From Amia ocellicauda (Eukaryota > Chordata > Actinopteri > Amiiformes > Amiidae): a DNA stretch of 64,000 nucleotides. Position numbers and translations under genes: made by a program. Below the pieces are notes generated by a model. That model was not told the origin of the DNA. It worked only from the letters and a program-made list of their open reading frames with translations, and ran no database searches. This document shows positions 32,656 to 44,339 of this stretch, one piece after another. The first letter of the stretch is position 1; every line of letters starts with the position of its first letter. Where the stretch lies: positions 18,279,666-18,343,665 of the forward strand of contig NC_089867.1 in NCBI RefSeq assembly GCF_036373705.1, given 5' to 3'.

Positions 32656-32967
32656 TGTCTGTCACGGCATGGCTGCTACTGACGCTCGCTCGCCGTGTTG
32701 TCTGCTCCCTCGCAAACAGGCTGCGGGCTCACAGCTGCGGGCAATGAGCACCGTGGCGACTGTGACGTCTCCTGACTACCCGGAGCTTCCCGTTTGTTGT
32801 GGACATTTTGTTGTGTGCTCATTTTTCCCTTTTCCCCTTTTCGTGTTTTTTGTTTTTTTTGTTTGTTTTTTGTTTTTGTTTTTGTCAAGCCTGAACCCTA
32901 ATAAAGCCCGGACACTATCGGAACTCGAGACTCTGTCTCTCCCCGTTGTTTGTGTCTGGCTTTCACA
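32656..32967 (+). repeat. 3' LTR
   Basis: Begins TGTC after the purine tract and ends CA. It matches the 5' LTR except for the missing about 80-base internal segment after GTGACGT and different first 80 bases. Confidence 0.75.
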
Positions 32968-34590
32968 TGCTGATGAGGCATTTTATTGATATCTCAATCC
33001 TGGCAGATTTCCACATTTCTGCTATTGTTAAACTTTCTGAAAATAGATGGACATTTATTTAAAAACATCTTTTTTATTATAAAACACAATTTAATTTAAT
33101 TGAGTCAATGGTGTAGTGGTTCGATAAATTCCCCGGATACACTGATGAAGAAGTAACAAGTTTATTAACCATAAGAAAAAAAAACATAAATACAGGTTAA
33201 CCTGCAGCCCTTCTGTCACATGATGTGAAGAAAATAGTAAGGATAAACAATACTTTGCAGTCTTATCTGTCAGAAGTGATTACATCTTGATAAAATAAAC
33301 TTGTACAAAATAATTTACCACATGCATAATATTAAAGCTACACCTGAGTTTGTTACTGTTGTTGTGTTTGATGTGTTGATTGGTGCTGGTCAGTATTCTT
33401 CAGGCAGCAGATACCTGTCCTCAACCAAATATCTCTGCCCCAAAACACATTACCTTAATACTGATTAACTGTTTTAGCTGATTGAATATTCTAAGGACAG
33501 TAGTTGATTGAAATAACCAAAAGACGATAGCTCTATAAAATCAAATAAACTAATAATTAAAGTAGTCCTCAGAAAGGAGTAAATATACAAAAACTGATTA
33601 CTTTTTAGACAGGACTGAATTAACATGAAACCATTGACAATATAAAAATCATAAAAGTAATTTTTCCCACTACAGTGGTAAATCAATCAAAGCAAATCAA
33701 AACTGTAACCTACCTAAGGAATCACAAGATACAAACTTCATGGTTTGTTTTCCATTCAGAGACTACTTTCTACTACTAGTCTGCAGTTCAGAAGAAGGTC
33801 AAGGTTGTGTCGGCCATAGTCTGTTGCCTGCTGACCTAAAATGTCACTGACTGTGAACAGCTGCAGTGAATTTAAATGGTTAGTGATGGAGATGGTGGTT
33901 TGGTGATTTGTTGTCACAATGCATCGAAGACCCTGTCCCACATCTGTCACCTCACACATCCCTGCACATGTGATAATCATGTGCTTACTGACACTATAGG
34001 ACACTTTCAGGTCCTTCACATTAACTCACTGGTGGGGAAGTTGGTGTTTGTTTTTAAGAACATTGCTAAGAATCCGTACCTTTCTTCTTTTTTTCGCCTG
34101 ATACAAATTTAAACCCTGTAGGACACAGAGATGTAAACAGATGGATGTTTAGGTTACATGGAAATTGCCAGGTATTTGTTTGATGAATGAAAATATTTTT
34201 CAAAGTTTGAAGGATTTTAAAACATTGAGCATTAATTGAGATGTTTTAATTCACCTTGGATATATGTATCTGCTAAATGAATGAATTCATAATAAAGTAT
34301 GTTAATACTTTATACAGTGTGTCAGGGAGGCAGTAGTGTTTCTTGCATGTTTTTTAATTCTTTGTCTAAACCAATATGGGCGGTGACTTTTGTTTTACCC
34401 CAGGAAATGGGTAAAACGATGAGGTGAGCAGTTATAAGGCTGTTTGGGGTTTGGCTGTGAGGTGTGCAGCACTCGGGACACGGTCACAAAACACTCAGGC
34501 TTGTGTGACAGTTACACAGTGCTCGCCCCTCACCTACTGCTGCTTTGTGCGTTGATTTACTTGGGTTAGCAGTTCCTCCTCACTGTCACC
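32968..34590. other. Intergenic upstream of RBP7-like copy c
   Basis: From about 33200 it matches 8350-9862 of unit 1, including the LINE/SINE-like tail near 34250 and the TATA-like TTATAAGG at 34432-34439. No gene was seen. Confidence 0.55.
34432..34439 (+). promoter_or_regulatory. TATA-like box upstream of RBP7-like copy c
   Basis: Same TTATAAGG and same distance to the ATG as in copy a. Confidence 0.3.
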
Positions 34591-36195
34591 ATGCCCGCGA
34601 ACTTCGGTGGTACCTGGGAGATGGTGAGCAATGTCAACTTGGAAGGCTACATGCTGGCGCTCGGTGAGTGAAGTTTCAATATTTGTAAAGGCTTGTGATG
34701 TATTTTAAAAAGAAAATAAATAAATACAAACATGCCAATAGCAGCCTATTGGTTTACTAAGAAAGCTAAAAGATACGGTGGTGTGAATAAGGTGGTGTGA
34801 ATCTGGAAAGACAGTTGAAAGGGTTGGGTGAGGTGATTTCGATTTCTATTGTTCATTAAGGTGCAACCTCCAACCTCCAATGTTTATTTATAGGCATCTC
34901 TCTGCAGCCTAATTTGAGAGAGCTGACGACCAAGAAAACCATTATCATTACATTACCTTATTTGCAAATTTCTATTTTTGAGTGCTAACTCATATATCAA
35001 AAGATTTAGAATTGTAAGATTAGAATTGCAATGTTCCTTCCTATATCTTAGTAACAACATTTTGTAAACATACATAGACAGTACAAATGGCAACTAGCTA
35101 TTCTGACTCAGGTATTGACCCCACCATCCGCAAGAGTGCATTGAAGCTGAAACACAAGAAGGTGGTGGTGCAGAAGGGCAATTACTTCATGGTGAAAACA
35201 ATGAGCCCCTTCAGGAATTACACCTTTGATTTCTGTGTGGGCGAGGAGTTCGAGGAGCACACCAAAGGGCTGGACAATCGGAAGTGCAAGGTGCGTCAGA
35301 GAAAGATCTCCCTCTCAATTAGAGTAGAAGCACATGCCCAATACACTCACACAGACCTAATCCGAAACTTCAACCAACCAACCTGGCACAATTTCAAGTT
35401 CTTTTCAATTTCCATTTTCTGGTTGCAGTTCTTCAAATGTCACTTTGTTATTTCAAAAGAAGATGCTCCCTTATATCTGATGCAAAGCAGCCATAGTAAC
35501 ATACTTACAGCATATCGTTTTGCACAAAATGGTTGCAATAAGTCCCCAGAAATTGTCTTCATTTGAAAAACTACAAAATGTGACAATTTGTATTTGATCT
35601 CTTGTTTTACACGTGGATAAACCTATGACCAATGTTGAGTTAACTGTCTGTGCCTCTGTTCTCAGTCTCTAGTGACATAGGAGAGTGACCACCTGGTGTG
35701 TGTGCAGAAAGGCGAGAAGAAGGATCGGGGTTGGATACACTGGATACAGGATGACAAACTGTACCTGGTAAGGCTGTTCACACTCGTACGTCAGAGCTGC
35801 CTGTGTGCTGCTGTCACCCTATCGCTAATGCACATAATTCCTCAGAATGCACCATCTACGCTGCCTCCCGGCAGGCCCAGCCACACCGGCTTTTGTTTAA
35901 AATTAGTCACCTGTTCCATCGCGGCTGGCTGCAGTCATTCTATTCACCGCATAACTTTGTGTGAGATGTGCCGTCCTTTCTCGCTCGCAGTGTCAACACT
36001 CCATTTTCCCATTTTCATCATTCTGCTCACATCTGTAGCCCTTTCCAAATTACTTGCCAGACAACTGTACAATTGCAACTTTAAGACTATTCTATTGCGG
36101 GGTGAAGAAACAAAGCGAAACTGAGGTGCAGTGGAAATGCAATATTCAAACAGGGTGACTGAGACATGGTAAAGTCTGAGATTTCCTCTCCAGAC

Positions 36196-36260
<65 letters not shown>

Positions 36261-36352
36261 GACTGAATGGTGTATCTCTGTCCAATTTCTATTTCCAGGA
36301 GTTGCGCTGTGAAGATCAGGTCTGCAGACAAGTCTTCAAGAAGCACCCATGA
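34591..36352 (+). pseudogene. rbp7: RBP7-like copy c, inactivated by a nonsense codon
   Basis: Four exons in the same places as copy a: 34591-34663, 35112-35290, 35666-35767 and 36299-36352, with all splice sites kept. Exons 1 and 4 are the same as copy a. In exon 3 the Trp codon TGG of copy a is TAG (35678-35680), ending the protein at 88 residues, before the strands with the retinol-contacting His. Exon 2 has three amino-acid changes (Ile to Ser in RKSALK, Glu to Val in VVVQK, Arg to Cys in DFCVGEEF). A transcript could still be made. A sequencing or assembly error at one base cannot be excluded from sequence alone. Confidence 0.85.
36202..36257. repeat. (TA)n microsatellite in intron 3 of copy c
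   Basis: About 28 TA units. Copy a has only about four at the matching place (11690-11698), so the tract grew after duplication. Confidence 0.9.
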
Positions 36353-38298
36353 AGACCACAGAGAAGTGGATGAGATGAAGAAGCATGCTGTGGTTCAGAA
36401 GACATGTGCAACTAGGGCACAGCATTCCTATGTCTAATTTTTCAAGGGTCTATACCCGCTGTTTAATTCTAAAATTGTTATGCAGTTTTTTTGGGGTGTT
36501 TATCACGATTTAGACTTTGAATTATCATTACAAATTTCTCAAGGTGATGCAAGAGTTGAACATGTTTATGGCCTCAGTTTTCTAAATAGTTTGTGAGTGA
36601 GAGTCTGAATACGTTCTCAAATTTCATAGTGAAGTTTCATGTAATGACTAAATAGCTTTAGGGTGTAGACTGCACTTATTCTATTTACGCTACAGCTTGC
36701 GGTACACAATGATGCCTGTGAAGACATTGACCGAAAACTAAATAAATGCCTAACTTCTGCAGCAGGCAATAAGTCATATTGGATGTTATACCTGCTCGAA
36801 ACACTAGAGAGGGTTGTTAGACCACTTACTGAACTTGTCCGTACTGGAGCAGAGTAAGATTAGTGGCAATATACAGGGACACAATTATACTGCTAGATGT
36901 AGTAATAATTAAAAAAATGCAATTTAAAAATCTTGCAGGATTTAAAATTGGAGTTGAAGTGAAACGTAATTACGAAATAATTTTAAAGGATGGAGCTTGT
37001 TGTGACATGGTGTAGATGTAGAGAAATGGACTGTGTTGTCAGTATACAGTAGCGAAACTATCTTGTGTAGTGTGTGAAGCTTTTAATGTATGTATCACAT
37101 GCATTCATGCAACATATGCATTATTTCATTTTAGTTGGCATTACACATGTGATACATCAAGGAGGGACCCTAGACTAAGAGCTTGGGCTGGCGCTGGGTA
37201 GGAGGTATTGTTTAGCACGAAGCAGAGAGTGCAGAAGAGCGTTAGTTATTCCTTACAGTGCAGTGACTGGTGTTGTAAGGGCCGGGTACCTCCAGATCCT
37301 TCAGCTCCACAAGACTGAGAAAGATGAACTTGTGTTAGATGAACGTGTTAATGTACTGCTGACAGAGAGAGGCACGTACAGAGAGACGCACGAGTACAAT
37401 AAAATTGTACTTTCTCCATGTGGGCTTGAGAGTGTTAATGCTTTGTGGTCTTGGTCTGGTTTCTTAATTAATTGATTGTTACTTCACAGTTTTTTGTTTG
37501 TTAATTTATTTGTTCATCTGTTTATTAGCGCAGACCATCTCTAAGTGTCTTTCTTGAACAGAATAAAAATTAATAATAATTCTGCAAGTGAACAGTATCT
37601 GTGTTGCATTTTTTGATCCTGTATGACAAGTTGTGGTTAAGTATGACACTTTCGTGTATGACACATCAAAGGGTTTATGATGTAAAAGCAGTTCAATGAA
37701 TTCAATGAATCAATGGGCAACTTCAACTGTAAGATCAGGTATAATCATAACAATAAAGATCCTGCAAGACAACAAAAACTCTGTACATCTTCACAGGCAG
37801 AATAATAAAAACATATTAAACTGATAATAACTGATTAAACTAAGTGCACAAATAGGCATTGCATCATGGCATCCGTCTCTTTCTGTTTTACTTGCAGCAC
37901 AATTAGGAACAGATTCATAGAATCAAAGTTCACTGTTAAGTGTGTAAAAAAAGTCCAACCTCCCACTACTCCTTAAATGTCTCCAGAATAGCTACAAATC
38001 CAAATGTGTGACAGTTCACTGTGTGTGTGATCAGCAGTCACCTTCGCTCCACAGGCACAATGTGAGCCAAGTCCTCTCACCCAGATTTGCAATGGGAGGA
38101 GAATAGAGTGCAATGAAATATGGATCCCCTTCCCCTTCCCCCCCAACCACATACACACGTGTCAATAACATTGCTGTGATCTGAGTTGCATTTCAGAGGC
38201 CATCCACGAAGCTGTCATTCAGTTTCTCATGTGCACATTGTTGCTGCAGTAGAGTGAAGCGCCTGGCTCTTTGGTTTAGCGCCTCTCCCGGCTTCAGC
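36353..38298. other. 3' UTR of copy c and RBP7 upstream region
   Basis: Matches 11793-13611 of unit 1. Poly(A) signal AATAAA at 36741-36746. The last about 290 bases, conserved between the units, are the probable RBP7 promoter. No other gene was seen. Confidence 0.55.
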
Positions 38299-41200
38299 AT
38301 GGCTGTGAATTACACTGGCACCTGGGACATGGACAGCAATGTCAACTTTCAAGGTTACATGATGGCGCTTGGTGAGTTATTTTTAAAATTAGCTTGTGTT
38401 GTACGACCTATGTGGACTCCGTGACAGGCAATGCAATCTACATGGTTTTGTCCAGAAATTGAATTCCTCTGTTAAAAAGTCTTCAGGATTGTTTTATTAT
38501 TATTATTTCCTAACGCTGTTTACTTCTTAATTAACCCACAATACATTTGCAACGTTGAAAAGCGCTACTTTGCGACTCGTAATCCTCAACCCAGAACTCA
38601 GATTGGGAAATTAATTTATCATTATAAAATGCAAAGTAAAATGATCTTTCTCGGGCACTTTATAGTAATGCTGACTGATGGGAATCTGGTGTCACTTCAG
38701 TTCAGACAGAATGATTAATGAATGAATACAAGATCAAAGAAAAAACACATGCTGATTTTTATTTTTAATTTTTTGTACCAGTTCAACGAAGTACCTACTG
38801 AACAAAGTTTCAAATTATCACAAATTGTGTATTCACTGGGGTTAATAAGTATAAAAAGAGAGCACTCAATGAATGAAAGTTGAAAGAGCAGTATGAGTGC
38901 GTCTGAGCCTGTGTCCTACAACGTCAGATAAAATTACAGAGGCTAATGAGTTTTAAATAAATTTGCGGTTTTTGCTGCAGCCAACCGCGTATCATTGTCA
39001 CCGGACATGAAGTTAACAGGTCGCATTCTTGTAGCGCACATTTCCGTAGTTGTGCACAGAGCTGCACAATTCCACCGATCCCATTGATGGAGCAGCGCAG
39101 ATCTGCGCAAGACTTTGGAAATCTGCGGAGTACTGCGGAAATCTGCGCTACACGAACGCCACCAGGGACTGCGGAGCGTGTTTTTACAAATTTCCTTTCC
39201 CACGCACAAGAAAGAAGTAGACTTGATAACAGAAAACTAAAAAAAATATCCTAGACGTGTTGTATAAAAACACTAGTTGTCAAGTCACACAGATAGCTAT
39301 AAAAAGTCAACAAAAAGTGATTTAATGACTTTTAAATCCAGGTACCACAGTTATGGAAAGGATTCCTGCTTGTGCTCCATAAATCCTTATCCTTCATGAG
39401 GATGGGGAATGCTTTGTATTCTTTCAATGCATTTTCTCTTGACTTTGGCCACAATTTAATACACCAGTGAGACTGCATTCCCTACATTCCATGCTCAAAT
39501 CTTTCTTCAGGTCAATACAGAGACCACCTTAATCTTAATCACAAATCTGTCTATTTCACACATGCTGTTGTGGGCTATAGACTATCCCCCACCCCCACCT
39601 GTTCTGCGCATGCCTTTCCAGCAAGTTATTCATTCCACTTTAGCCGAAGCTGTTCATTACTTTGAATAGTAAAGCTGATATCTCTGCCCAGATTTTCAAA
39701 CCCTCTAGGATGTATGACTCCCGTACCTAACTGTATCAATACAATATTCATTTTAGTGCTTGCACCATTTGAAGGACATCAAGAATAAAAATACCCCCAA
39801 AAAACACTAATATACAAACTGTGATGTCGTAAAGTAAAGCTAAACTGCATCCTCTGCACTTTGTGTTTGTCACACCACTGAGTATAATCTGTTCTGGCTG
39901 TTGACTCCAGTGCTTCACTGCTTTAGCTTCTTATATTATAGCTCTTTTTCTTGATATAATAGAAAGAGTCAGCTGTACTTAAAATTGACCTGAAATGCTC
40001 AGGTCATAGGAGAGGCATGAAGCAAGAAATTCCTTTTTTCTTTCTTTGGTGTGTTGTCAAGGACAGCCTTTGTTACACAATGTAATTTTTACTCCTGACC
40101 TTTGCAACAGTTCTCTGTTACAAAAACTCAGGTTTTCAGTTCCCAATCCTGCTGACTCAAACAATTAGTTCAAGTCTTGGCAGTCATTCACATCTTGATT
40201 TGAACACTTCCAACTTTTTTATTTTTTAATCAGAGGGATCAGCAAATCTTGCCATTCACTGAGGACCCAAAGGAAGCTAGATTTTGAATCTTTTGATGGC
40301 ATTCAGGGGATGTCCTTTCCTGCAGGTGTCATTGTTGTGTCATTATTGCTCCCGTAGGTTCTTTCTCAACAGTTTATGTCTCAACACAGGCATCGATTTT
40401 GCAACACGGAAGATTGCAGGCACGCTGAAGCCTCAGAAGGTGATTGAGCAAAACGGGGATGTCTTCACGATTAAAACGCTCAGCTCGCTCAGGAACTACA
40501 GCTCTTCATTTGTTGTAGGGGAAGAATTTGAGGAGGACACTAAGGGACTGGACAACAGGAAATGCAAGGTGGGAAGTGCTGACCCCTGACCCAAAAATGT
40601 ACAGGTCATCTTTTCAAATTATAATGGACAATATTAATTGTATACAAATTGCACATACTTATGAACAGCATTTTCTTATTTTATTTTTTTTGTCATCCAA
40701 GGTCAGCTGCTTCTTTCAAATGTTTAGATCAGGGCCCTCAGTGTTTTCAGATTTGCGCTCCACCTGGAGCTCTAGTTATTCTATAATTTACACATGTATA
40801 ACATTATTTTAAAGTATTTAAAAGTTAATGACGTATTTTGAAACAAGGTACGCTAACTCAAACATAATTTGCAGCTTGTATGGAAGTAATTAATTAATCT
40901 AGTTAATCAGCTAAATAACTGCCAAATAAGCCAATTAAGTAACTGTGAGAAGGGTTGGATCAAAAGCATGGCTCAGACCAACACTCCCCAACTGTGGTCT
41001 TAGAAAGGATCACACCTGCAGTTTTTGCAGATATCTTTATCATCAATGGATGAAGAATTGGACACAATTAATTAAATTAAATAATTACAAAGGGACAAAA
41101 TTACACCACCCAAGATTGGTGGCCAACTCTGCTCCTCCTGGAAAATAAATAGGCTAATGTATTACAGTAGCCTACATTGAATATCAGGTGTGTTATTTTA

Positions 41201-41844
41201 CCTAAAATGTTAGAGAAACATGCTAAATGAACCTCAGTCTGCCCTCAGTCTCTGGTGTCCTGGGACAATGGGAAGCTGGTGTGTGTTCAGAAGGGAGAGA
41301 AGAAGAATAGAGGTTGGACACATTGGATCGAAGGCGACGATCTACACCTGGTACGGTTGTTTTGAGAACAAGGAGATGCATTGATTTTTCCATATATTGA
41401 TCACTGTCAATAGTTAATATAGGTGCTAATCTTCTGGTTGAAATCCACAGCGATGCAAAGAGTCAGGTGTTTAAATGAAGCCTGTGAAATGTACAGCACA
41501 ATTGGGAAGTCTTCAAGTTCGCAACAATTTATGTTTTCCTTTTTTGTATAACCACCAATTGAACCTGTTTATGTATCGTTAAGAATTAGTTACTCTTTTC
41601 CAAACTATGCATTAAATACTGTATCAACAGTTGACTAACTGGTCACAAAAACAAAAGCCAATATGGTTCAGTAATGATATGTTTAGTGCATTCTCAACAA
41701 AGACATTAATCCAAGTCAGGTCAAGATCAGATATTTTATAACCAATGGTTGACAATCTCTCTCTCTCTCTTTCCCTCTCTTTCTAAGGAAATATACTGTG
41801 AAGATCAAGTTTGCCATCAAGTTTACAAGAAGCATATTGCATAA
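38299..41844 (+). CDS. rbp7: RBP7, cellular retinol-binding protein IV (copy d, intact)
   Basis: A cytosolic retinol carrier. Exons 38299-38371, 40390-40568, 41249-41350 and 41788-41844 (TAA), all GT-AG and in phase, give 136 residues. It is closer to mammalian RBP7 than copy a is: [84 protein letters not shown]. Lys41 is kept, and His replaces Gln108 of CRBP I, the RBP7 mark. Intron 1 is 2 kb and was deleted with exon 2 in the pseudogene copy b. A poly(A) signal AATAAA lies at 42217-42222. This is the only working copy of this type in the window. Confidence 0.93.
39099..39150. repeat. Short GC-rich 10-bp-phased repeat in RBP7 intron 1
   Basis: TCTGCG or ACTGCGG motifs start at 39102, 39122, 39132 and 39142, a 10-base step, in an otherwise AT-rich intron. 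It might be part of an unrecognised transposon. Confidence 0.4.
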
Positions 41845-44339
41845 TCATTATAAATCATAGCTATATAAATAAGCATTAAAGTAAACTGCATACTTTATAC
41901 ATTTTTGTTTACAACTATTTTTTTTTTTTAATTTTACTTAAAATTATATTTGAATTTTAGTTTTTGCTTTTTTTGTTACAGTGCGATAAGAAGATGCAGT
42001 GTTATATCTACAGCTGCACATAAACATGTACACTTATGAGTTTGAACTTTGGCTTAAAAAAATTATTATAAAGCAACAATTATATTATGGTTGTTTTTTA
42101 GTTTTTAGTTTTAGTTTTCTGAATTTTGACCATTAGTGGGCACTGTCAGATTACATTTGTAATCTTGCCACTGAAGATTAAAGGATCTTTTGAGTCTTCT
42201 TAATGTCATTACAAATAATAAAACAGGCAGACGAATGCAGATACAGATATGTTTGTGTCCAATTGTATTTATTGGTGTTGTGTCACTCTTGATAATGAAG
42301 AGGTGTGTGTGTGGAGGGGAGGCATGGATTTCTGGAAATAGGCAGGTATCAGTCAGTATGCCTTATTCAGTGTGAAATACTTACACTGCCGCTCTGTCTG
42401 TATAGCTCTCCATAGTGACAGATGAATGACGTGGACAGTCAGTGCCTCTGCAGTGGAGCAGCACTGGGGCACAAAGGAGAGAAGGCCGCTGTGCAGCTTT
42501 GGCATTTTCTCACTTCAATTTCATTTATTATAGCGGCTGACAGAATGAAAAGGTCCAGCAGAATGATGATATAAACAAATAGTTATGTAAACTGAGAACC
42601 AACACTGACAAACATTGGAAAACTGGAAAAATAGTGAAGCATAGCATTAGCCTGAACAGACTACTTTTTAACCAGCCTTAAAACAAACAGTGACTAAAAC
42701 TGTAACATTTCTGGTAGTAGATTGTTTTGAGGATGTATACATGATGGTGTGTCTTCCACAGGCATCTGCCACAGCTGTGTAAAGCTCTAGTATCAAGCAA
42801 TTAAATGTATTTTAGATGTACATGGATAATAATCCCTTTTCTTTTTTTGGCACCGTTAATTCAGTGCCTATCCCAGTTAGCTTTCATTATATAATTGCTG
42901 TGCCGAATTGCAATGACAGATCTGCTGTTGTTATGCAGGTATGTTTAGATGTATGAGTGTGTGGGTGTGTGTGTATATTTATATACATGGAAGTTGCCTG
43001 CCCTTGTGACCTCTAATAAAGGCTGAAGCAGGGGGCTCATTAAATCACAAGCATGGTTATCTCTGCATGTGCTGATTCGTGGTGCCTCTGAATCTGACTG
43101 ATGTGCAACTCGGAGGCTCCTGCTCCACTGCTGAAAATTGCTGACAATACCCCCTGCCTCCATTGTTGTCTCCCCTCCCAGGGACTCAGACGCAGGGCCT
43201 TGGAGGGGCCTGCCAAGCCTGCGGGGCTCTTATCCACCCCTCTGCCGCAGCTGTTCGCTGAAGTGTTGTCGAGTGTACACATGTAAAGGCGTATTGGCAC
43301 AGGAATATACAGCCACGGTAGTTAGCGGGAAAACCACCACCACCACCAAAAATAGGTCACCATTCCCTCCCCGAACAGTATCTCTGTTCAAATCTCTTGC
43401 TTTCCCACTTGTCACAAATGGTCATTTTATGGGAAATGCAGCTTTGGCGTCACATTCAGATACAGACGAAAGTCGTCGGATGTCTGCTGCCTGTGTCTTT
43501 TGGTAAGCAGACTGCTGTTGTAGGCCTGAGGAGTGGGAACAGCGACCAGACACTGTTGGTAGGTGTCCAGCATTGGGATAAAATGTGTTCCTTTAACTCC
43601 ACAGCCTCCAGGTCCACATGGTCCCCGGCTTTTCATTGCACCCTAGATTGTGATCTCCCTGTAATTTACAGGCATTTAACAGTTGCTAATTAAAAGCTAT
43701 GGTACCTCTTACGCCTTCAGTAATTCAGCTCTAGAGAACCCTCATATAGAGCTTTCTAATAGGCAGGACTGACACAAGAATCAGTGACAGGATTCCCTGT
43801 TTTACGTGCATAGTACTGACATGCCGTTTTGATTTGGCGGGACAAAGCAGGAATTATTCTGCTACCCTGTGGCATGGGAAAGGTGCAGAGTAAAGGCTTA
43901 AACAGCACAGCCCTGGCCCAGCCACCAGACAGGAAATCCATTGAGCTGATCTGCACACCCCCAGTGACCTCTGCAACAGTGTCCTGGACAGGAAACCCTT
44001 ACGGATTCTGTGCCAGAACGGGCTGGGACCCCAAAGATCAGGATTGTTGATGTTATGCACATAAGGTGCTTTGCTTAAGTCTAAGTAAGTATTAACTGCA
44101 TTAACATGAACTGCTACCCAAAAGGTCTTACATGATCAGCCCTTCTTTCTGAAACGGGCATCCATTTACTGGTCTTGTATTCTGTATCTTCTCTGCTGTG
44201 CATAGATCTGACCAGCAGAGGCTGCCACCGTCAGCAGTTGTTCTCTGAGGCTAGGAAAGGGTATTTCTTCTGTATGATTTTGTAACCAAACGGGGGCACT
44301 ACCATGAATACAGGCTCCTTTCCACTGCCAGGCATATCG
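41845..44339. other. RBP7 3' region and RBP7-UBE4B intergenic
   Basis: RBP7 3' UTR to about 42.2 kb. Beyond that there is single-copy DNA with no recognised gene, apart from short TG-rich tracts (about 42957-42972). Confidence 0.5.

Larger units (their letters stand above)
28662..32967 (+). mobile_element. Gmr1-like Ty3/gypsy LTR retrotransposon, degenerate
   Basis: A 4.3-kb element with two LTRs, a Gag with a SCAN-like segment, then integrase, then reverse transcriptase, then RNase H. Integrase ahead of reverse transcriptase is the unusual order known from Gmr1 elements of fish, and SCAN-like Gag is known from the same lineage. It is inactivated by a Gag frameshift, no recognisable protease, a stop in integrase, and loss of the second Asp of the reverse transcriptase YxDD box. 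No envelope gene is present. It lies in the intergenic DNA of unit 2 and is absent from unit 1. Confidence 0.88.
22044..42200 (+). repeat. Segmental duplication, unit 2 (NMNAT1, RBP7-like, RBP7)
   Basis: The second copy of the unit at about 5.9-16.2 kb. It is lengthened by the DIRS-like block (22.8-27.84 kb), the Gmr1-like element (28.66-32.97 kb) and a longer RBP7 intron 1. Exon 4 and the 3' UTR of the RBP7-like genes differ by only a few bases over about 580, so this part is a recent copy or has been homogenised by gene conversion. Confidence 0.8.

Noticed and set aside
28662..32967. Endogenous retrovirus with envelope
   Set aside because: No envelope-like frame between RNase H and the 3' LTR. 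The gap is about 100 bases, so it is an LTR retrotransposon only.
35087..35566. 159-codon open frame starting upstream of RBP7-like exon 2 and running past it
   Set aside because: It is exon 2 (35112-35290) with intron sequence on both sides that happens to stay open. The true donor AAG|GTGCGT is conserved with copy a.
43040..43693. Overlapping open frames on both strands between RBP7 and ube4b
   Set aside because: Lengths up to 122 codons in a locally GC-richer stretch, but no splice structure, no family similarity and frames on both strands compete.
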